DNA of 64,000 nucleotides, taken from CAVRJC01 sp963721435 (GTDB lineage Bacteria > Actinomycetota > Acidimicrobiia > IMCC26256 > DASPTH01). Location: positions 1,426,001 to 1,490,000 of the forward strand of contig CAVRJC010000012.1 of NCBI GenBank assembly GCA_963721435.1, in the 5' to 3' direction. Positions 56,485-64,000 of the stretch are shown one piece after another (the first letter of the stretch is position 1; every line of letters begins with the position of its first letter). The notes beneath the pieces are model-generated. The model did no database searches. It was not told the DNA's origin and saw only the letters and a list, made by a program, of their open reading frames with translations. The position numbers were made by a program, and so were the translations under genes.

Positions 56485-57236
56485 GCGGGCGTGGACCGCG
56501 CGACCTCGCGCAGCAGGTCGAAGGCCGGCGCGCGGTGCGTGAGCTGCTCGTCGCCAACAGCCGGAAGGTCCACGACGTCTGGATCGCGGCGGACGTGGGT
56601 CAGTCCGACATCCTCGACGAGATCACCGCGCTGGCCGAGGCCCAGAAGGTGAAGGTGCGCCGCGTCCCCGGCGATCAGGTCGACCACAAGGCGCGCACCG
56701 AGTCGCCGCAGGGCGTGGTCGCGTTCGCGGCACCGGTGGTGCCGGCTGACTTCGATGCGCTGCTCGCCGACCCGAACGCGTTCCTCGTCGCGCTCGACGG
56801 CGTCACCGATCCGCAGAACCTCGGCGCGGTGCTGCGCACCGCGGAGACCATGGGAGCCACGGGCGCGGTGCTCCCCACGCACCGGGCGGTGGGCCTGAGC
56901 CCTGCGGTCACCAAGGCGGCGGCGGGCGCGCTCGAGTATCTACGGGTCGCGTTCGTGTCCGGTATCCCATCGGCGTTGGAACGCGCCAAGCGCGCCGGGG
57001 TGTGGTCGGTGGGCCTCGACGCCGGCGGCAGCGTCGACGTGCACGAGGTCGCCGTCGCCGATCAGCCGCTCGTGCTCGTGCTCGGCGCCGAGGGCCGCGG
57101 TCTCTCGCGTCTCGCACGCACGCGCTGCGACGTGATCGCGTCGATCCCGATGCAGGGGCACATCGAGTCGCTGAACGTCAGTGCGGCTGCGGCGATTGCG
57201 TGCGCGGCGATTGCACACCGGCGTGCCGGTTCATGA
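56481..57236 (+). CDS. rlmB: TrmH/SpoU-family 23S rRNA 2'-O-methyltransferase
   Basis: A 251-residue SPOUT enzyme. The N-terminal substrate domain has EGRRAVRELLVANSRKVHDV; the knot has ALDGVTDPQNLGAVLRTAE, VLVLGAEGRGLSRLAR and SIPMQGHIESLNVSAAAAI. The most likely product is Gm2251 of 23S rRNA, but other SpoU targets are possible. The cysS-rlmB order is typical. Confidence 0.9.
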   Translation: MSGRGPRDLAQQVEGRRAVRELLVANSRKVHDVWIAADVGQSDILDEITALAEAQKVKVRRVPGDQVDHKARTESPQGVVAFAAPVVPADFDALLADPNAFLVALDGVTDPQNLGAVLRTAETMGATGAVLPTHRAVGLSPAVTKAAAGALEYLRVAFVSGIPSALERAKRAGVWSVGLDAGGSVDVHEVAVADQPLVLVLGAEGRGLSRLARTRCDVIASIPMQGHIESLNVSAAAAIACAAIAHRRAGS

Positions 57237-57470
57237 TCGTCGTCGCCACCGCGACGATCTCGACTGACGCGAGCACGATGATCCCCGGCTCCGCGCCGGG
57301 CGCGGAAGCGCGTGCACCCGTGCAACACCGCCGACGCCACTGCCACCACGACGATGGGCGCGAGCATCGGCCACGACGGTCGCTTCCGGCGTCGCAGCAG
57401 CACGACGCCTACACGAGGAACGGGATCATCACCCAGAACGTCACGTAGCCGATCGGCAACTCGGACGCAG
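57178..57470 (-). pseudogene. C-terminal relic of a GT39-type membrane glycosyltransferase
   Basis: Read on the minus strand, three pieces in different frames line up: GYVTFWVMIPFLV, then VLLRRRKRPSWPMLAPIVVV...VLHG, then TRFR followed by AEPGIIVLASVEIVAVATT. This is the usual end of GT39 proteins (RFRxPAEPALVVLA). At least two frame changes and no N-terminus mean it is broken. Its last part overlaps the 3' end of rlmB in antisense. Confidence 0.45.
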
Positions 57471-57526
57471 GTGTTCCAGTCCGGCGTCCCTCTCGAATCG
57501 GGACTGGCGAGGCTGCTCGACGAGAC

Positions 57527-58573
57527 CTAGTGCGAGTGTCGATGGTGGACGTCGCTGACATGCTCGTGCTCGTGGACGAGCACATCATGGTGGTGCGCGT
57601 GCGCATGAGGTTCGCCCGGCGCGACCGACGCATCGTGTGGGTGCTGATGATGTTCGTCGTGGACATGGACGTGATCGTGGTCGAGCGGTTCGTGCTCGTG
57701 GACGTGGCCGTGGCGTTGACGGAGGATCAGCGCTACACCGATTGCCATGAGCGTGCCTGCGACCAGCTCGCGGATGTCGAACGACTCCTGGAGGACGAAT
57801 GGAGCCAGCACCGCTCCGGCGAACGGCGCGATCGCGAAGATCGCGGCTTCCCGCGCCGCACCCAGGCTTCGGAGTGCCAGCGCGTCGAGATACACGCTCA
57901 ACCCGTAGCTGACCGCCCCCAAGGCGAGCACTCCGAGGAGCAGCAACATCGTCGGAAGGTGCTCGCCGAGCGCGAGCGCGAGCACGACGTTCACCGCGCC
58001 GGCGACGCCGGCCTTGGTCCGCACGATCGACCGCGGGTCGCGAATGGTCAACGCCTGGGTCAGGTTGTTGTCGATCGCCCACGCTGCGCACGCGGCTGCG
58101 ATCAGCGCGACGCCGAGCCAGTCGGCGTGCACGTCACTGCCTTGCACCCCGAGGATGAACGCGCCGGCGAAGATCACCAACGCACCGGTGAGCGCGCCGC
58201 GTGGCAGGTGCTCGCGGAACACTGCGACGCTCAGGAGGATGGTCAACGGCCCCTCGAGGTTCAGGAGGAGTGAGCCGGTGATGCCGGTGACGCGGTCGAG
58301 ACCGAGGAGCAGGAGCACCGGCGCGACGATCCCGCCCGCGACGATCATGGCGGTCATGCGAGGGGCGTCGCCCTTGCGTAGGCGGGCTTCGGTGCGGGAG
58401 CGGCGGCCGACCGCGGCCAGGGCGAGGAAGGCTCCGACGTAGAGCAGCCCCGCGAGCATCTGCGGACGGACGTCACTCAGCAACCGCTTCGCGAGCGGCG
58501 CGCTGATCCCGAACGAGACCGCGGCGCCGAGCCCGAACACCACGCCACGTCGTGCCGACCACGGCTTGTGCAC
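57527..58573 (-). CDS. EamA/DMT-family transporter with a histidine-rich tail
   Basis: A 348-residue carrier with ten hydrophobic helices from two EamA repeats (SFGISAPLAKRLLSDVRPQ; FRE at the end of the first repeat; IDNNLTQAL in the second). The last roughly 62 residues are a hydrophilic tail with about 24 His mixed with Asp and Glu (for example HEHEPLDHDHVHVHDEHHQH), very likely binding Zn, Ni or Co. It suggests a metal exporter or a metal-regulated carrier. No metalloregulator gene is adjacent. Confidence 0.88.
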   Translation of the reverse strand: MHKPWSARRGVVFGLGAAVSFGISAPLAKRLLSDVRPQMLAGLLYVGAFLALAAVGRRSRTEARLRKGDAPRMTAMIVAGGIVAPVLLLLGLDRVTGITGSLLLNLEGPLTILLSVAVFREHLPRGALTGALVIFAGAFILGVQGSDVHADWLGVALIAAACAAWAIDNNLTQALTIRDPRSIVRTKAGVAGAVNVVLALALGEHLPTMLLLLGVLALGAVSYGLSVYLDALALRSLGAAREAAIFAIAPFAGAVLAPFVLQESFDIRELVAGTLMAIGVALILRQRHGHVHEHEPLDHDHVHVHDEHHQHPHDASVAPGEPHAHAHHHDVLVHEHEHVSDVHHRHSH

Positions 58574-58615
58574 GCGTCCGACCGTATCGCAGCGCTGCCA
58601 GCGGATCCGTGGCGT

Positions 58616-58621
58616 TACGCT
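58616..58621 (+). promoter_or_regulatory. -10-like element before the truncated tRNA-Thr
   Basis: TACGCT lies 10 bases before the tRNA 5' end and fits TANNNT. No -35 is evident. Confidence 0.35.
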
Positions 58622-58631
58622 GATGCCTTTC

Positions 58632-58674
58632 GCCGGGTTAGCTCAGTCGGCAGAGCACTTCTCTTGTAACTAAG
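58632..58674 (+). pseudogene. 5' half of a tRNA-Thr (anticodon TGT), cut off after the anticodon arm
   Basis: GCCGGGT-TA-GCTC-AGTCGGCA-GAGC-A-CTTCT with loop CTTGTAA is a normal tRNA-Thr(TGT) 5' half. The 3' anticodon strand should be AGAAG but reads CTAAG, and no variable loop, T arm (TTCGAA) or acceptor strand ACCCGGC follows within several hundred bases. The break coincides with the start of the accessory tail, as expected from recombination in a tRNA anticodon loop. Confidence 0.8.
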
Positions 58675-59044
58675 CGTTCCCGTCTTGTCCCGCCTTCGGA
58701 GACGCGATCGTCGGCGCGGTGCGCGAACGCACCAGCAGCCGACACCCGTTCCAACTCTTTACAGGCGAAGGTCTGCAGGGTCGAGGGTGAGTCGGAGTTC
58801 GCGATCGCGCTTGACACGCGGTGCTGCTGCGCGTTGGCGCGGGCATGTTGATGGCATGTTGATGGCCGTTGCGCAACTCATGGCGTCGCGCGCGTTGATC
58901 GCTCGTCATCGCATCGCTGAACCGACCCGCTTCCGGAGCGGAGACTGCTCCCTGGCGTCCACTTGCGTAGGCGTCGGCAAGGAGTTCGTCACGAGCACGA
59001 CGGACGTCGCAAGGAACAGAGAGTTCTCAAAGCAGCTCGACCGG
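58675..59044. other. 370-base region after the truncated tRNA
   Basis: No recognised gene. A 40-codon minus-strand frame at 58759-58881 ends in RDRELRLTLDPADLRL, which looks protein-like but is unassigned. It contains an 11-base tandem repeat (GCATGTTGATG) at about 58849-58865. No T arm or integrase is visible. Confidence 0.4.
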
Positions 59045-60340
59045 TCAGGTGAATACTGGCTGGGGTTCGAAGCCGGGGCCGAGGATTGGTTGGGCGTCGA
59101 CGTCGAGCCAGCCTTCCAACGCGGTCGCGTACATCTGGCGGAAGTCGACCGCCATCGGCAGGTTGCCTCGCGAGTCGAGGGTGCCGAGTGTTGTGGGCTG
59201 CCCGTAGCGACCGCCCTTGACCTTCGATCCGATCATGAAGTGCACGCTGGCAGCGCCGTGGTCGGTGCCGCTGCCGTTCTCCTGTGCACGCCGTCCGAAC
59301 TCCGACACTGTCGCGACGATGACGTTGTCGGCGACGCCCGCAGCGTCGACCGACGTGAAGAAGCGTTCCAGTCCGCGGTCGAGATCGGCGTGCAGCGCTT
59401 GTTGTCGCGCCGCCTGACCTTGGTGGGTGTCGTAGTCACCGATGTTGGTTACATAGATGATCTTGGGCGGCTCTTTCGCCGCGACGAGCTGGGCTGCGAG
59501 GTCGAGACTCGCGACGGGGGTGCCGTTGGTGTACGCGGCGGCGGTGGAGTCGTCGTCATCGCTGGTCGCGGGAGCGGCCGAGAGGATGCGTGTGAGTTCG
59601 GTACGTGCGTCGGTGGTGAGGCCGACCGCCGCTTGTACCTGGCCGAGGAGCGTCGAGCGGTCGGCGCGTCGCGGCGCGAATCTGGCCCAGGTCTCGGGAA
59701 GGGTGTCGGGATTCGTGATCCATGCCGGCGCGGCGGGTTGGAGACCGGAGGCGTCGGTGATGCTCGTTGCGAACGACCGCGCTCCGACGAGCGCAGGCGA
59801 CGGTCCGGGCCCGATCACCACGCCGGCGAGCGGATCCGAGAATCCAACGGTCTGGTCGAGATAGCGGCCGAGCCAGCCGGTGTCGTTGGCGTGACCGGGC
59901 GTGCCGGACCACCAGTTCGCGAGGGACGTGAAGTGCGAGAGATCGTTGTTGGGGTAGCCGATGCCCTCGACGATTGCGACGTGTCCGGCGCGGTATCGGT
60001 CGGCGAGTTTCGTAAGGCTTGGGTGCAGTCCGACGGAGCCGTCGAGATCGAGCGGGTTGTCGATGGCGAGCGTGGGCCGCAGCCGGCGATAGTTCGGATC
60101 GGCATACGGGATGACGGTGCCGATGCCGTCGTTGCCGCCCGCGAGTTCGACGAAGACCACGGTGCGACGGTTCTTTGCCGACTGCTTCGGCGGGTTGCTC
60201 GCCGCGCCCGCGGTGATTGGACGTGCCCACGTGTCGATGACGTAGCTGCCGGCGACGACGGTGCCTGCCAGGCCGAGTCCGGTGAGGAACTTGCGGCGGC
60301 TGAGTTCGTGGTCGAGGTCCAACGGGCGTCGGTCGGTCAT
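59045..60340 (-). CDS. DUF1501 exported protein with Tat signal
   Basis: A 431-residue protein. The N-terminus SRRKFLTGLGLAGTVVAG is a twin-arginine signal. FVELAGGNDGIGTVIPYAD and EFGRRAQENGSGTDHGAAS are DUF1501 signatures, a family with sulfatase-like layout. It is paired 2 bases downstream of a DUF1800 gene, the usual arrangement, and probably works with it outside the membrane. The reaction is unknown. Confidence 0.92.
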   Translation of the reverse strand: MTDRRPLDLDHELSRRKFLTGLGLAGTVVAGSYVIDTWARPITAGAASNPPKQSAKNRRTVVFVELAGGNDGIGTVIPYADPNYRRLRPTLAIDNPLDLDGSVGLHPSLTKLADRYRAGHVAIVEGIGYPNNDLSHFTSLANWWSGTPGHANDTGWLGRYLDQTVGFSDPLAGVVIGPGPSPALVGARSFATSITDASGLQPAAPAWITNPDTLPETWARFAPRRADRSTLLGQVQAAVGLTTDARTELTRILSAAPATSDDDDSTAAAYTNGTPVASLDLAAQLVAAKEPPKIIYVTNIGDYDTHQGQAARQQALHADLDRGLERFFTSVDAAGVADNVIVATVSEFGRRAQENGSGTDHGAASVHFMIGSKVKGGRYGQPTTLGTLDSRGNLPMAVDFRQMYATALEGWLDVDAQPILGPGFEPQPVFT

Positions 60341-60342
60341 CG

Positions 60343-61653
60343 TCAGACCACCGCGTACTCGGGCGACGCCACCACGAGGGCGAGTCGGCGGGTGGGATCC
60401 GATTCGCGCGTCAAGACGTCGCGGGTGCGGTCGCTCACGTTCAGCGCGTAGCGGTCGAGCAGGTCGTCGAGCTTGGGCGGGATCACCGGCGCGCTCGGGT
60501 ACACCGACAGCAGGTCGAACGTGTGCACCAGCTGGTGCGGTCCGAAGAGGCGCAGGCCCTTCGGGTAGCCCGCGACATTGGGCGGCGCGAACGGTATGTA
60601 GCCGAGCGTGCGGAGCGCGTCGGCGACGCCACTCGCGCTGCCGTGGAGGACCCGTCGACCCACCCGGCCGATGTCGAGATTGGCGGGTGGGATCGCCTGC
60701 ACGATGCCCACGAGTTTCTCGATCGGTGAACGCGTCTTGGCCCCGATCGACTGCTCGGAAGTGAAGGCAGGCTCCGCGACGATGGCCTCCACGAGCGGCA
60801 TCACCGCGTAGTTCTGGTCACGGAACGTCTTGGCGAGTCGCTTCGCTGTCTTCTCCGACGGTGCAACACCGACAAGCTCCGTGTAGAGCTTCCCCGCGAT
60901 CCGGGTTGCCGTGGCTTCGTGGTTCAGCAGTACGTCGAGCGCGCCGTCGAGGTCGAGGTTCGCCGTGGTGCCGAGCAGCGTCTTCGTGCCGTTGTCGTGA
61001 CGCGTCGCGAGGAACGTCGCATTCCACGGTGGGGTCAGCCGCGTTGAGCGCAGCCAACTGCGGGCAGACCGAGGATGTTCACCGCCCAACCGGTGAACGC
61101 ACGCGACGCCTCGACAACGTCCTGCTCCGTGTAGTTCCCAACACCGATCGTGAACAGCTCCATCACTTCGCGCCCGAAGTTCTCGTTCCGCGAGCGCGCG
61201 GTGTTGGTGACGCCATCGAGGTACCAGAGCATCGCGGGATCCTTCGACACCGCATGCAGCAACTCCGCGAAGTTGCCGGTCGCGTGCTTCCGCAGCAGCA
61301 GAGTGCTGCTGCCACATCATGTACGGAACGCGCACCTTCGCCACGCTGGACGCGAAATGGTCGTGCCAGAACCACACGAGCCGTTCCTCGACGAGCCGCG
61401 GGCTCGACTGCATCTGCTGGAGCCAGAAACTGATCGGCTGCTCCAACGCACCGGCCGCTTGCGCCGTGGCATAGTCGGGCGGAGGCGCGATCGCGGGCGG
61501 CGTCACGGCCGGCGCGCTCAAATCGAGAGCCCGACCGATCGCGGCATCCGAATCTTTCAGCGTCGCGGCGAGGTCGGGCTGAGGGCCCATCGAGAGACGC
61601 CGCAGCACATGGGCGACAGCCGCCCGCTCCTTCACGCTCGCCTTCCTCGTCAT
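60343..61653 (-). CDS. DUF1800 protein (two compensating frame breaks near 61305 and 61070)
   Basis: About 436 residues. The first part has VEERLVWFWHDHFASSVAKV and the last GYIPFAPPNVAGYPKG, both DUF1800 hallmarks. Between 61305 and about 61070 the outer frame is nonsense, while another frame gives LLHAVSKDPAMLWYLDG, NENFGREVMELFTIGVGNYT and VVEASRAFTGW, which is the exact missing core. Two single-base changes explain it. The partner is DUF1501. Confidence 0.85.
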   Translation of the reverse strand: MTRKASVKERAAVAHVLRRLSMGPQPDLAATLKDSDAAIGRALDLSAPAVTPPAIAPPPDYATAQAAGALEQPISFWLQQMQSSPRLVEERLVWFWHDHFASSVAKVRVPYMMWQQHSAAAEARDRQLRGVAACGVEGSRDALVPRWRHQHRALAERELRARSDGAVHDRCWELHGAGRCRGVACVHRLGGEHPRSARSWLRSTRLTPPWNATFLATRHDNGTKTLLGTTANLDLDGALDVLLNHEATATRIAGKLYTELVGVAPSEKTAKRLAKTFRDQNYAVMPLVEAIVAEPAFTSEQSIGAKTRSPIEKLVGIVQAIPPANLDIGRVGRRVLHGSASGVADALRTLGYIPFAPPNVAGYPKGLRLFGPHQLVHTFDLLSVYPSAPVIPPKLDDLLDRYALNVSDRTRDVLTRESDPTRRLALVVASPEYAVV

Positions 61654-61719
61654 ACGGTCCTATCCATCTGGGACATGATGCCGCGCCCGCGGCGGTTCTG
61701 GCGCGCAGCTGAGATGCGG

Positions 61720-62244
61720 TCAGGCGGCACCCGATCCGGTTCCCGCGAGCATTCTCGGCGTTTGCAGCACCAGTTTCTCGGCCCAGTTGGGCAAGCGAGT
61801 GCGAAGCAGGCTTGCCCGGTCGGATGCCATCCGGCCGTCGGCGACGGCTCGGTCCACCTTCGCGTTCGCGTCGCGCACCACCGCGTCGACCACTCGGTCC
61901 GAGGAAACACCAGCGTCAGCCGCGACCGCGGAGATCGAGCGGCCGTTGTTGACCGCGCTCCGCAACACGTCTGGGGCAACGCCGATTGCGGTCGCGGCGA
62001 CGTCGAGCTCCATGCCGGCAAGACGCTGCAGCATCTGACGTCCCCCGCCGGGACGGCCGCTCATGGCTCCGGTCTGGGAGGACGACCGCATCCGACGCTG
62101 CATCGATACGAGCAACACGATCCGGACTGTCGCCATGGCGATGAGCACGCCGCCAAGCAGGGTTTCGCCCGCTGCGAGCAGAATGACTCCGCCGACCAGA
62201 CCAACGCCAAAGAACAGCAACCGCATCGTCCGTATCGAGGTCAT
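61720..62244 (-). CDS. membrane protein with two helices and a helical repeat domain
   Basis: A 174-residue protein. Residues 7-46 hold two hydrophobic helices. The soluble part has repeats of the kind LDVAATAIGVAPDVLRSAV, SISAVAADAGVSSDRVVDAV and AKVDRAVADGRMASDRA, seen in small actinobacterial envelope proteins. Function unknown. It is the last intact gene before the degraded mobile fragments. Confidence 0.65.
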   Translation of the reverse strand: MTSIRTMRLLFFGVGLVGGVILLAAGETLLGGVLIAMATVRIVLLVSMQRRMRSSSQTGAMSGRPGGGRQMLQRLAGMELDVAATAIGVAPDVLRSAVNNGRSISAVAADAGVSSDRVVDAVVRDANAKVDRAVADGRMASDRASLLRTRLPNWAEKLVLQTPRMLAGTGSGAA

Positions 62245-62422
62245 CTTCGTCTCCGTGCTCTAGGGGCTGCTGATTCAACAGCATCGACCCTCAACGTTCC
62301 TGTCGACAATAAGAACGCCCGCAAGATCAGGGAATCGTGAAGCCCACGTCAGTCACCCACCAAGCACACACAGCCAGCCCGTTCCCGCCCGAATCTCGCG
62401 ACACGGCGTGCGGGCGCACAGA

Positions 62423-62697
62423 GTGCCAGGCGACAGGAAGGCCAGTGCCACTGAGCTTGGGATGCTCGACGCGTTGAAGCTGTCGACGGTCGACCCGGTC
62501 GACGTGCAGGCGATCACCGCCGCGATCGAGCACCAGGCGAGTCTGTCGTGATCGAGCAGCACCCGCTGATCATCGAGTGGACCGAGCGGCGCGACCGCTT
62601 CGGGAAGCTCACCGCACGTTCTAGATCCCGCGTGGCGGCTCTGATGGGTCCCGACGATGCACGGCAAGCTGCCAGATGCGCTCGTGTTCGTCGGTGA
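62423..62697 (+). CDS. two short overlapping unknown reading frames
   Basis: Frame one (GTG 62423 to 62551, 42 codons) reads ATELGMLDALKLSTVDPVD and VQAITAAIEHQASLS, helical and protein-like. Frame two (GTG 62548 to 62697) begins IEQHPLIIEWTERRDRFGKL and overlaps the first by four bases (GTGA). They may be the end of one gene and the start of another, the second being cut into by the recombinase fragment. No family recognised. Confidence 0.35.
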
Positions 62698-62990
62698 GCA
62701 TGGTGGGCCGTTGCGGCGGTCGAACTTCAGCACCAGGGTGTGGCGTCCGGCAGTGGAGAAGGCAGGGATCGAACCGTGCACGCCGCACTGCTTGCGACAC
62801 AGCTACGCATCGTGGCTCGCAGCCTGGAGGCAGTCGCCCGTCAACGAGATCTCGCAGGCGCTCGGGCACACGAAGGCGCAGCACGACGCTCGACATCTAC
62901 TCGCACGTCATGCCGCACCGTCGCCGTGTTGCGGTCGACGCGCTCGAGTGCGATGCGAGCAGCACCGAGCAAGGTGCGTGCGATCGGGTG
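62648..62990 (+). pseudogene. tyrosine recombinase, C-terminal fragment with a frame break
   Basis: LPDALVFVGEHGGPLRRSNF, HCLRHSYASWLA (HxxR box) and ISQALGHTK are the catalytic C-terminus of a phage-type integrase. The following TLDIYSHVMPHRR, with the active Tyr, is in another frame, so one base is off near 62885. The N-terminal arm-binding and core domains are missing. This is evidence that the accessory tail is mobile-element derived. Confidence 0.75.
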
Positions 62991-63038
62991 ACCTACGACG
63001 ACGCGCGCTCGTGGGGACCGGGCACGAATGGCCTCCGA

Positions 63039-63742
63039 TCAGTGAGCGTGGAGCCGAGGACGAGTGGTTCGAGGATCAGGGACCGTTCGTCAAGGCGAGC
63101 CTTGCAACGCCAGCCGAAGCTCGCGCCCGTATGACAACCGTGAGGTCGTCAGTGCGCTGCGGAAGGAGATCAAGCTCGGCAGGGCTGAGCAGGCGATCTA
63201 CTGGCTGACCGTGATGCTCGACATGGGCGACGACGAGCGTTGCTCATCGCCGCTACATCACCAGGCAGCTGTGGATCGTCGCTGGTGAAGACTTCTACGA
63301 CACAGCGATCGTGCTGCAGGCGTACGCGGTGTTCCAGATGATCGCTGTGGCCTCGGAGACGGATCACCTTTACCAGTTGGTGCATCGCATGGCGACCGAG
63401 GCACAGAAGCTGCACAGCGCGCCTGGCGGCGTCGAGATGGATCGCATGTGGGGCGAGGCACGGGGCCAGATCCGACGAGGGCGATGGCGCAAGGTTCCGA
63501 GCTACGCCGTCGATCAGCACACGCTGCGCGGCAAGATCCTGCTGCGGAAGAAGGTGCACGTCGATCAGCGGTTCAACGGCACGGACTTCGGTCGCACGTC
63601 GACCCGGTACCTGTGGGTGCGCGACGGCGAGCAGTTCGGGCCGCGGTCGGAATGGGTGGGCGGCTTCTGGCGGGCGTGGCGAGCGGTGAAGGAGCTGTTC
63701 GGCGTCGGTCTGCGCAGGCCGCTCCGAGACGACGCGCGCTGA
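63039..63742 (+). pseudogene. mobile-element protein with a MgsA/RarA C-terminal-like domain, frame-broken
   Basis: Three pieces in succession: SERGAEDEWFEDQGPFVKAS, then REVVSALRKEIKLGRAEQAI and YWLTVMLDMGDDE, then YITRQLWIVAGEDFYDTAIV and LQAYAVFQMIAVASETDHLY. The ALRKxIKxGxxxxAxYW and WIVAxED patterns resemble the helical C-terminal part of MgsA/RarA ATPases, which occurs alone in some plasmids and phages; this is from memory. At least two frame changes. A further short frame at 63746-63791 ends LFIDPETGEVIDE and may be its true C-terminus. Confidence 0.45.
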
Positions 63743-63841
63743 GCAGATGTTGTTCATCGACCCGGAGACGGGCGAAGTCATCGACGAGTGACGCCTCCCA
63801 GCAGATACGCGGACCGCTTGTGGACCGGGTAGGGCCGAGAA

Positions 63842-64000
63842 CTAGGTTGGGTTCGGCCAGTGCTCCTTGTGGAGCGGGTTGCCGTCGTCGTCGAGGCGGA
63901 AGCTTGTACGGAGGTTCATCCGGTTGGCGAACGCCTCGGCTGTGGCGAGCGACGGGTAGAACACTCCGTCGAAGTCGTCATCGACGAGCTCGCGCGTCGA
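63842..64000 (-). CDS. partial unknown protein (5' end beyond window)
   Basis: 53 codons open from the right edge to TAG 63842 on the minus strand: VDDDFDGVFYPSLATAEAFA, then NRMNLRTSFRLDDDGNPLHK, ending EHWPNPT. Acidic, no membrane segment, likely a small mobile-element protein. Family not recognised. Confidence 0.45.
   Translation of the reverse strand, partial: STRELVDDDFDGVFYPSLATAEAFANRMNLRTSFRLDDDGNPLHKEHWPNPT

Noticed and set aside
58632..59044. Group I intron in the anticodon loop of tRNA-Thr(TGT)
   Set aside because: No 3' exon (T arm plus ACCCGGC) is found downstream in the next several hundred bases and no intron core is evident.

Overview
The window is a high-GC chromosomal segment from an actinobacterium. 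The gene content points to the Acidimicrobiia or a nearby lineage, but this is inferred from content only: there is no rRNA and no species marker. Support comes from a TrkA pair with an APC permease and an OB-fold gene, a SigR/RsrA-type redox sigma and anti-sigma pair, a DUF2342 (F420-associated) metalloprotein, CarD, DisA, panD and lysine-rich tails on TopA and CarD. From memory, the order tilS-hpt-ftsH-folE-folP-folB-folK-panC-panD-coaX-clpC and the order radA-disA, carD-ispD-ispF-cysS-rlmB resemble the Mycobacterium tuberculosis chromosome, so most of the window is conserved core.

Layout. 1-7.7 kb: membrane and ion genes (exported protein, OB-fold, two TrkA, APC permease, K+-independent H+-pyrophosphatase, DedA). 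7.9-14.1 kb: topA, an MFS exporter, tmk, holB and tRNA-Thr(CGT). 14.1-18.06 kb: a small island between the tRNA and a 17-bp copy of its 3' end, carrying an acyltransferase and a large beta-CASP nuclease-LOG fusion, followed by a glycosyltransferase relic. 18.3-22 kb: a lytic transglycosylase, a cyclic-nucleotide-binding protein, an unusual EAL protein and the sigma/anti-sigma pair. 22-35 kb: the tilS-hpt-ftsH block, then a tightly packed run making folate (folE, folP, folB, folK), pantothenate (panC, panD), NAD (nadB, nadC) and CoA (coaX), with a Cys-less phosphatase-like protein in the folate genes. 36-48 kb: polyprenyl synthase, clpC, a lipoprotein, a MoxR-DUF58-VWA-VWA operon, radA, disA and a dienelactone hydrolase. 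48-53 kb: three membrane glycosyltransferases and a Crp-type regulator. 53-58.6 kb: carD, ispD, ispF, two tandem hairpins, cysS, rlmB and a His-tailed EamA transporter. 58.6-64 kb: an accessory tail that starts at a tRNA-Thr(TGT) cut off after its anticodon. It holds a DUF1501/DUF1800 pair, a small membrane protein, a broken tyrosine recombinase and other mobile-type fragments.

Data quality matters here. At least seven otherwise intact genes, including topA and tilS, are split by single-base frame changes, several of them at G or C runs. I annotate these as single genes with a note. Most are probably sequence errors, although the fragments in the last 2 kb look truly decayed.

The strongest candidates for something undescribed are the tRNA-Thr island with its beta-CASP-LOG fusion, the covarying tandem hairpins between ispF and cysS, the EAL domain with a duplicated loop segment, and the Cys-to-His pseudophosphatase in the folate genes.
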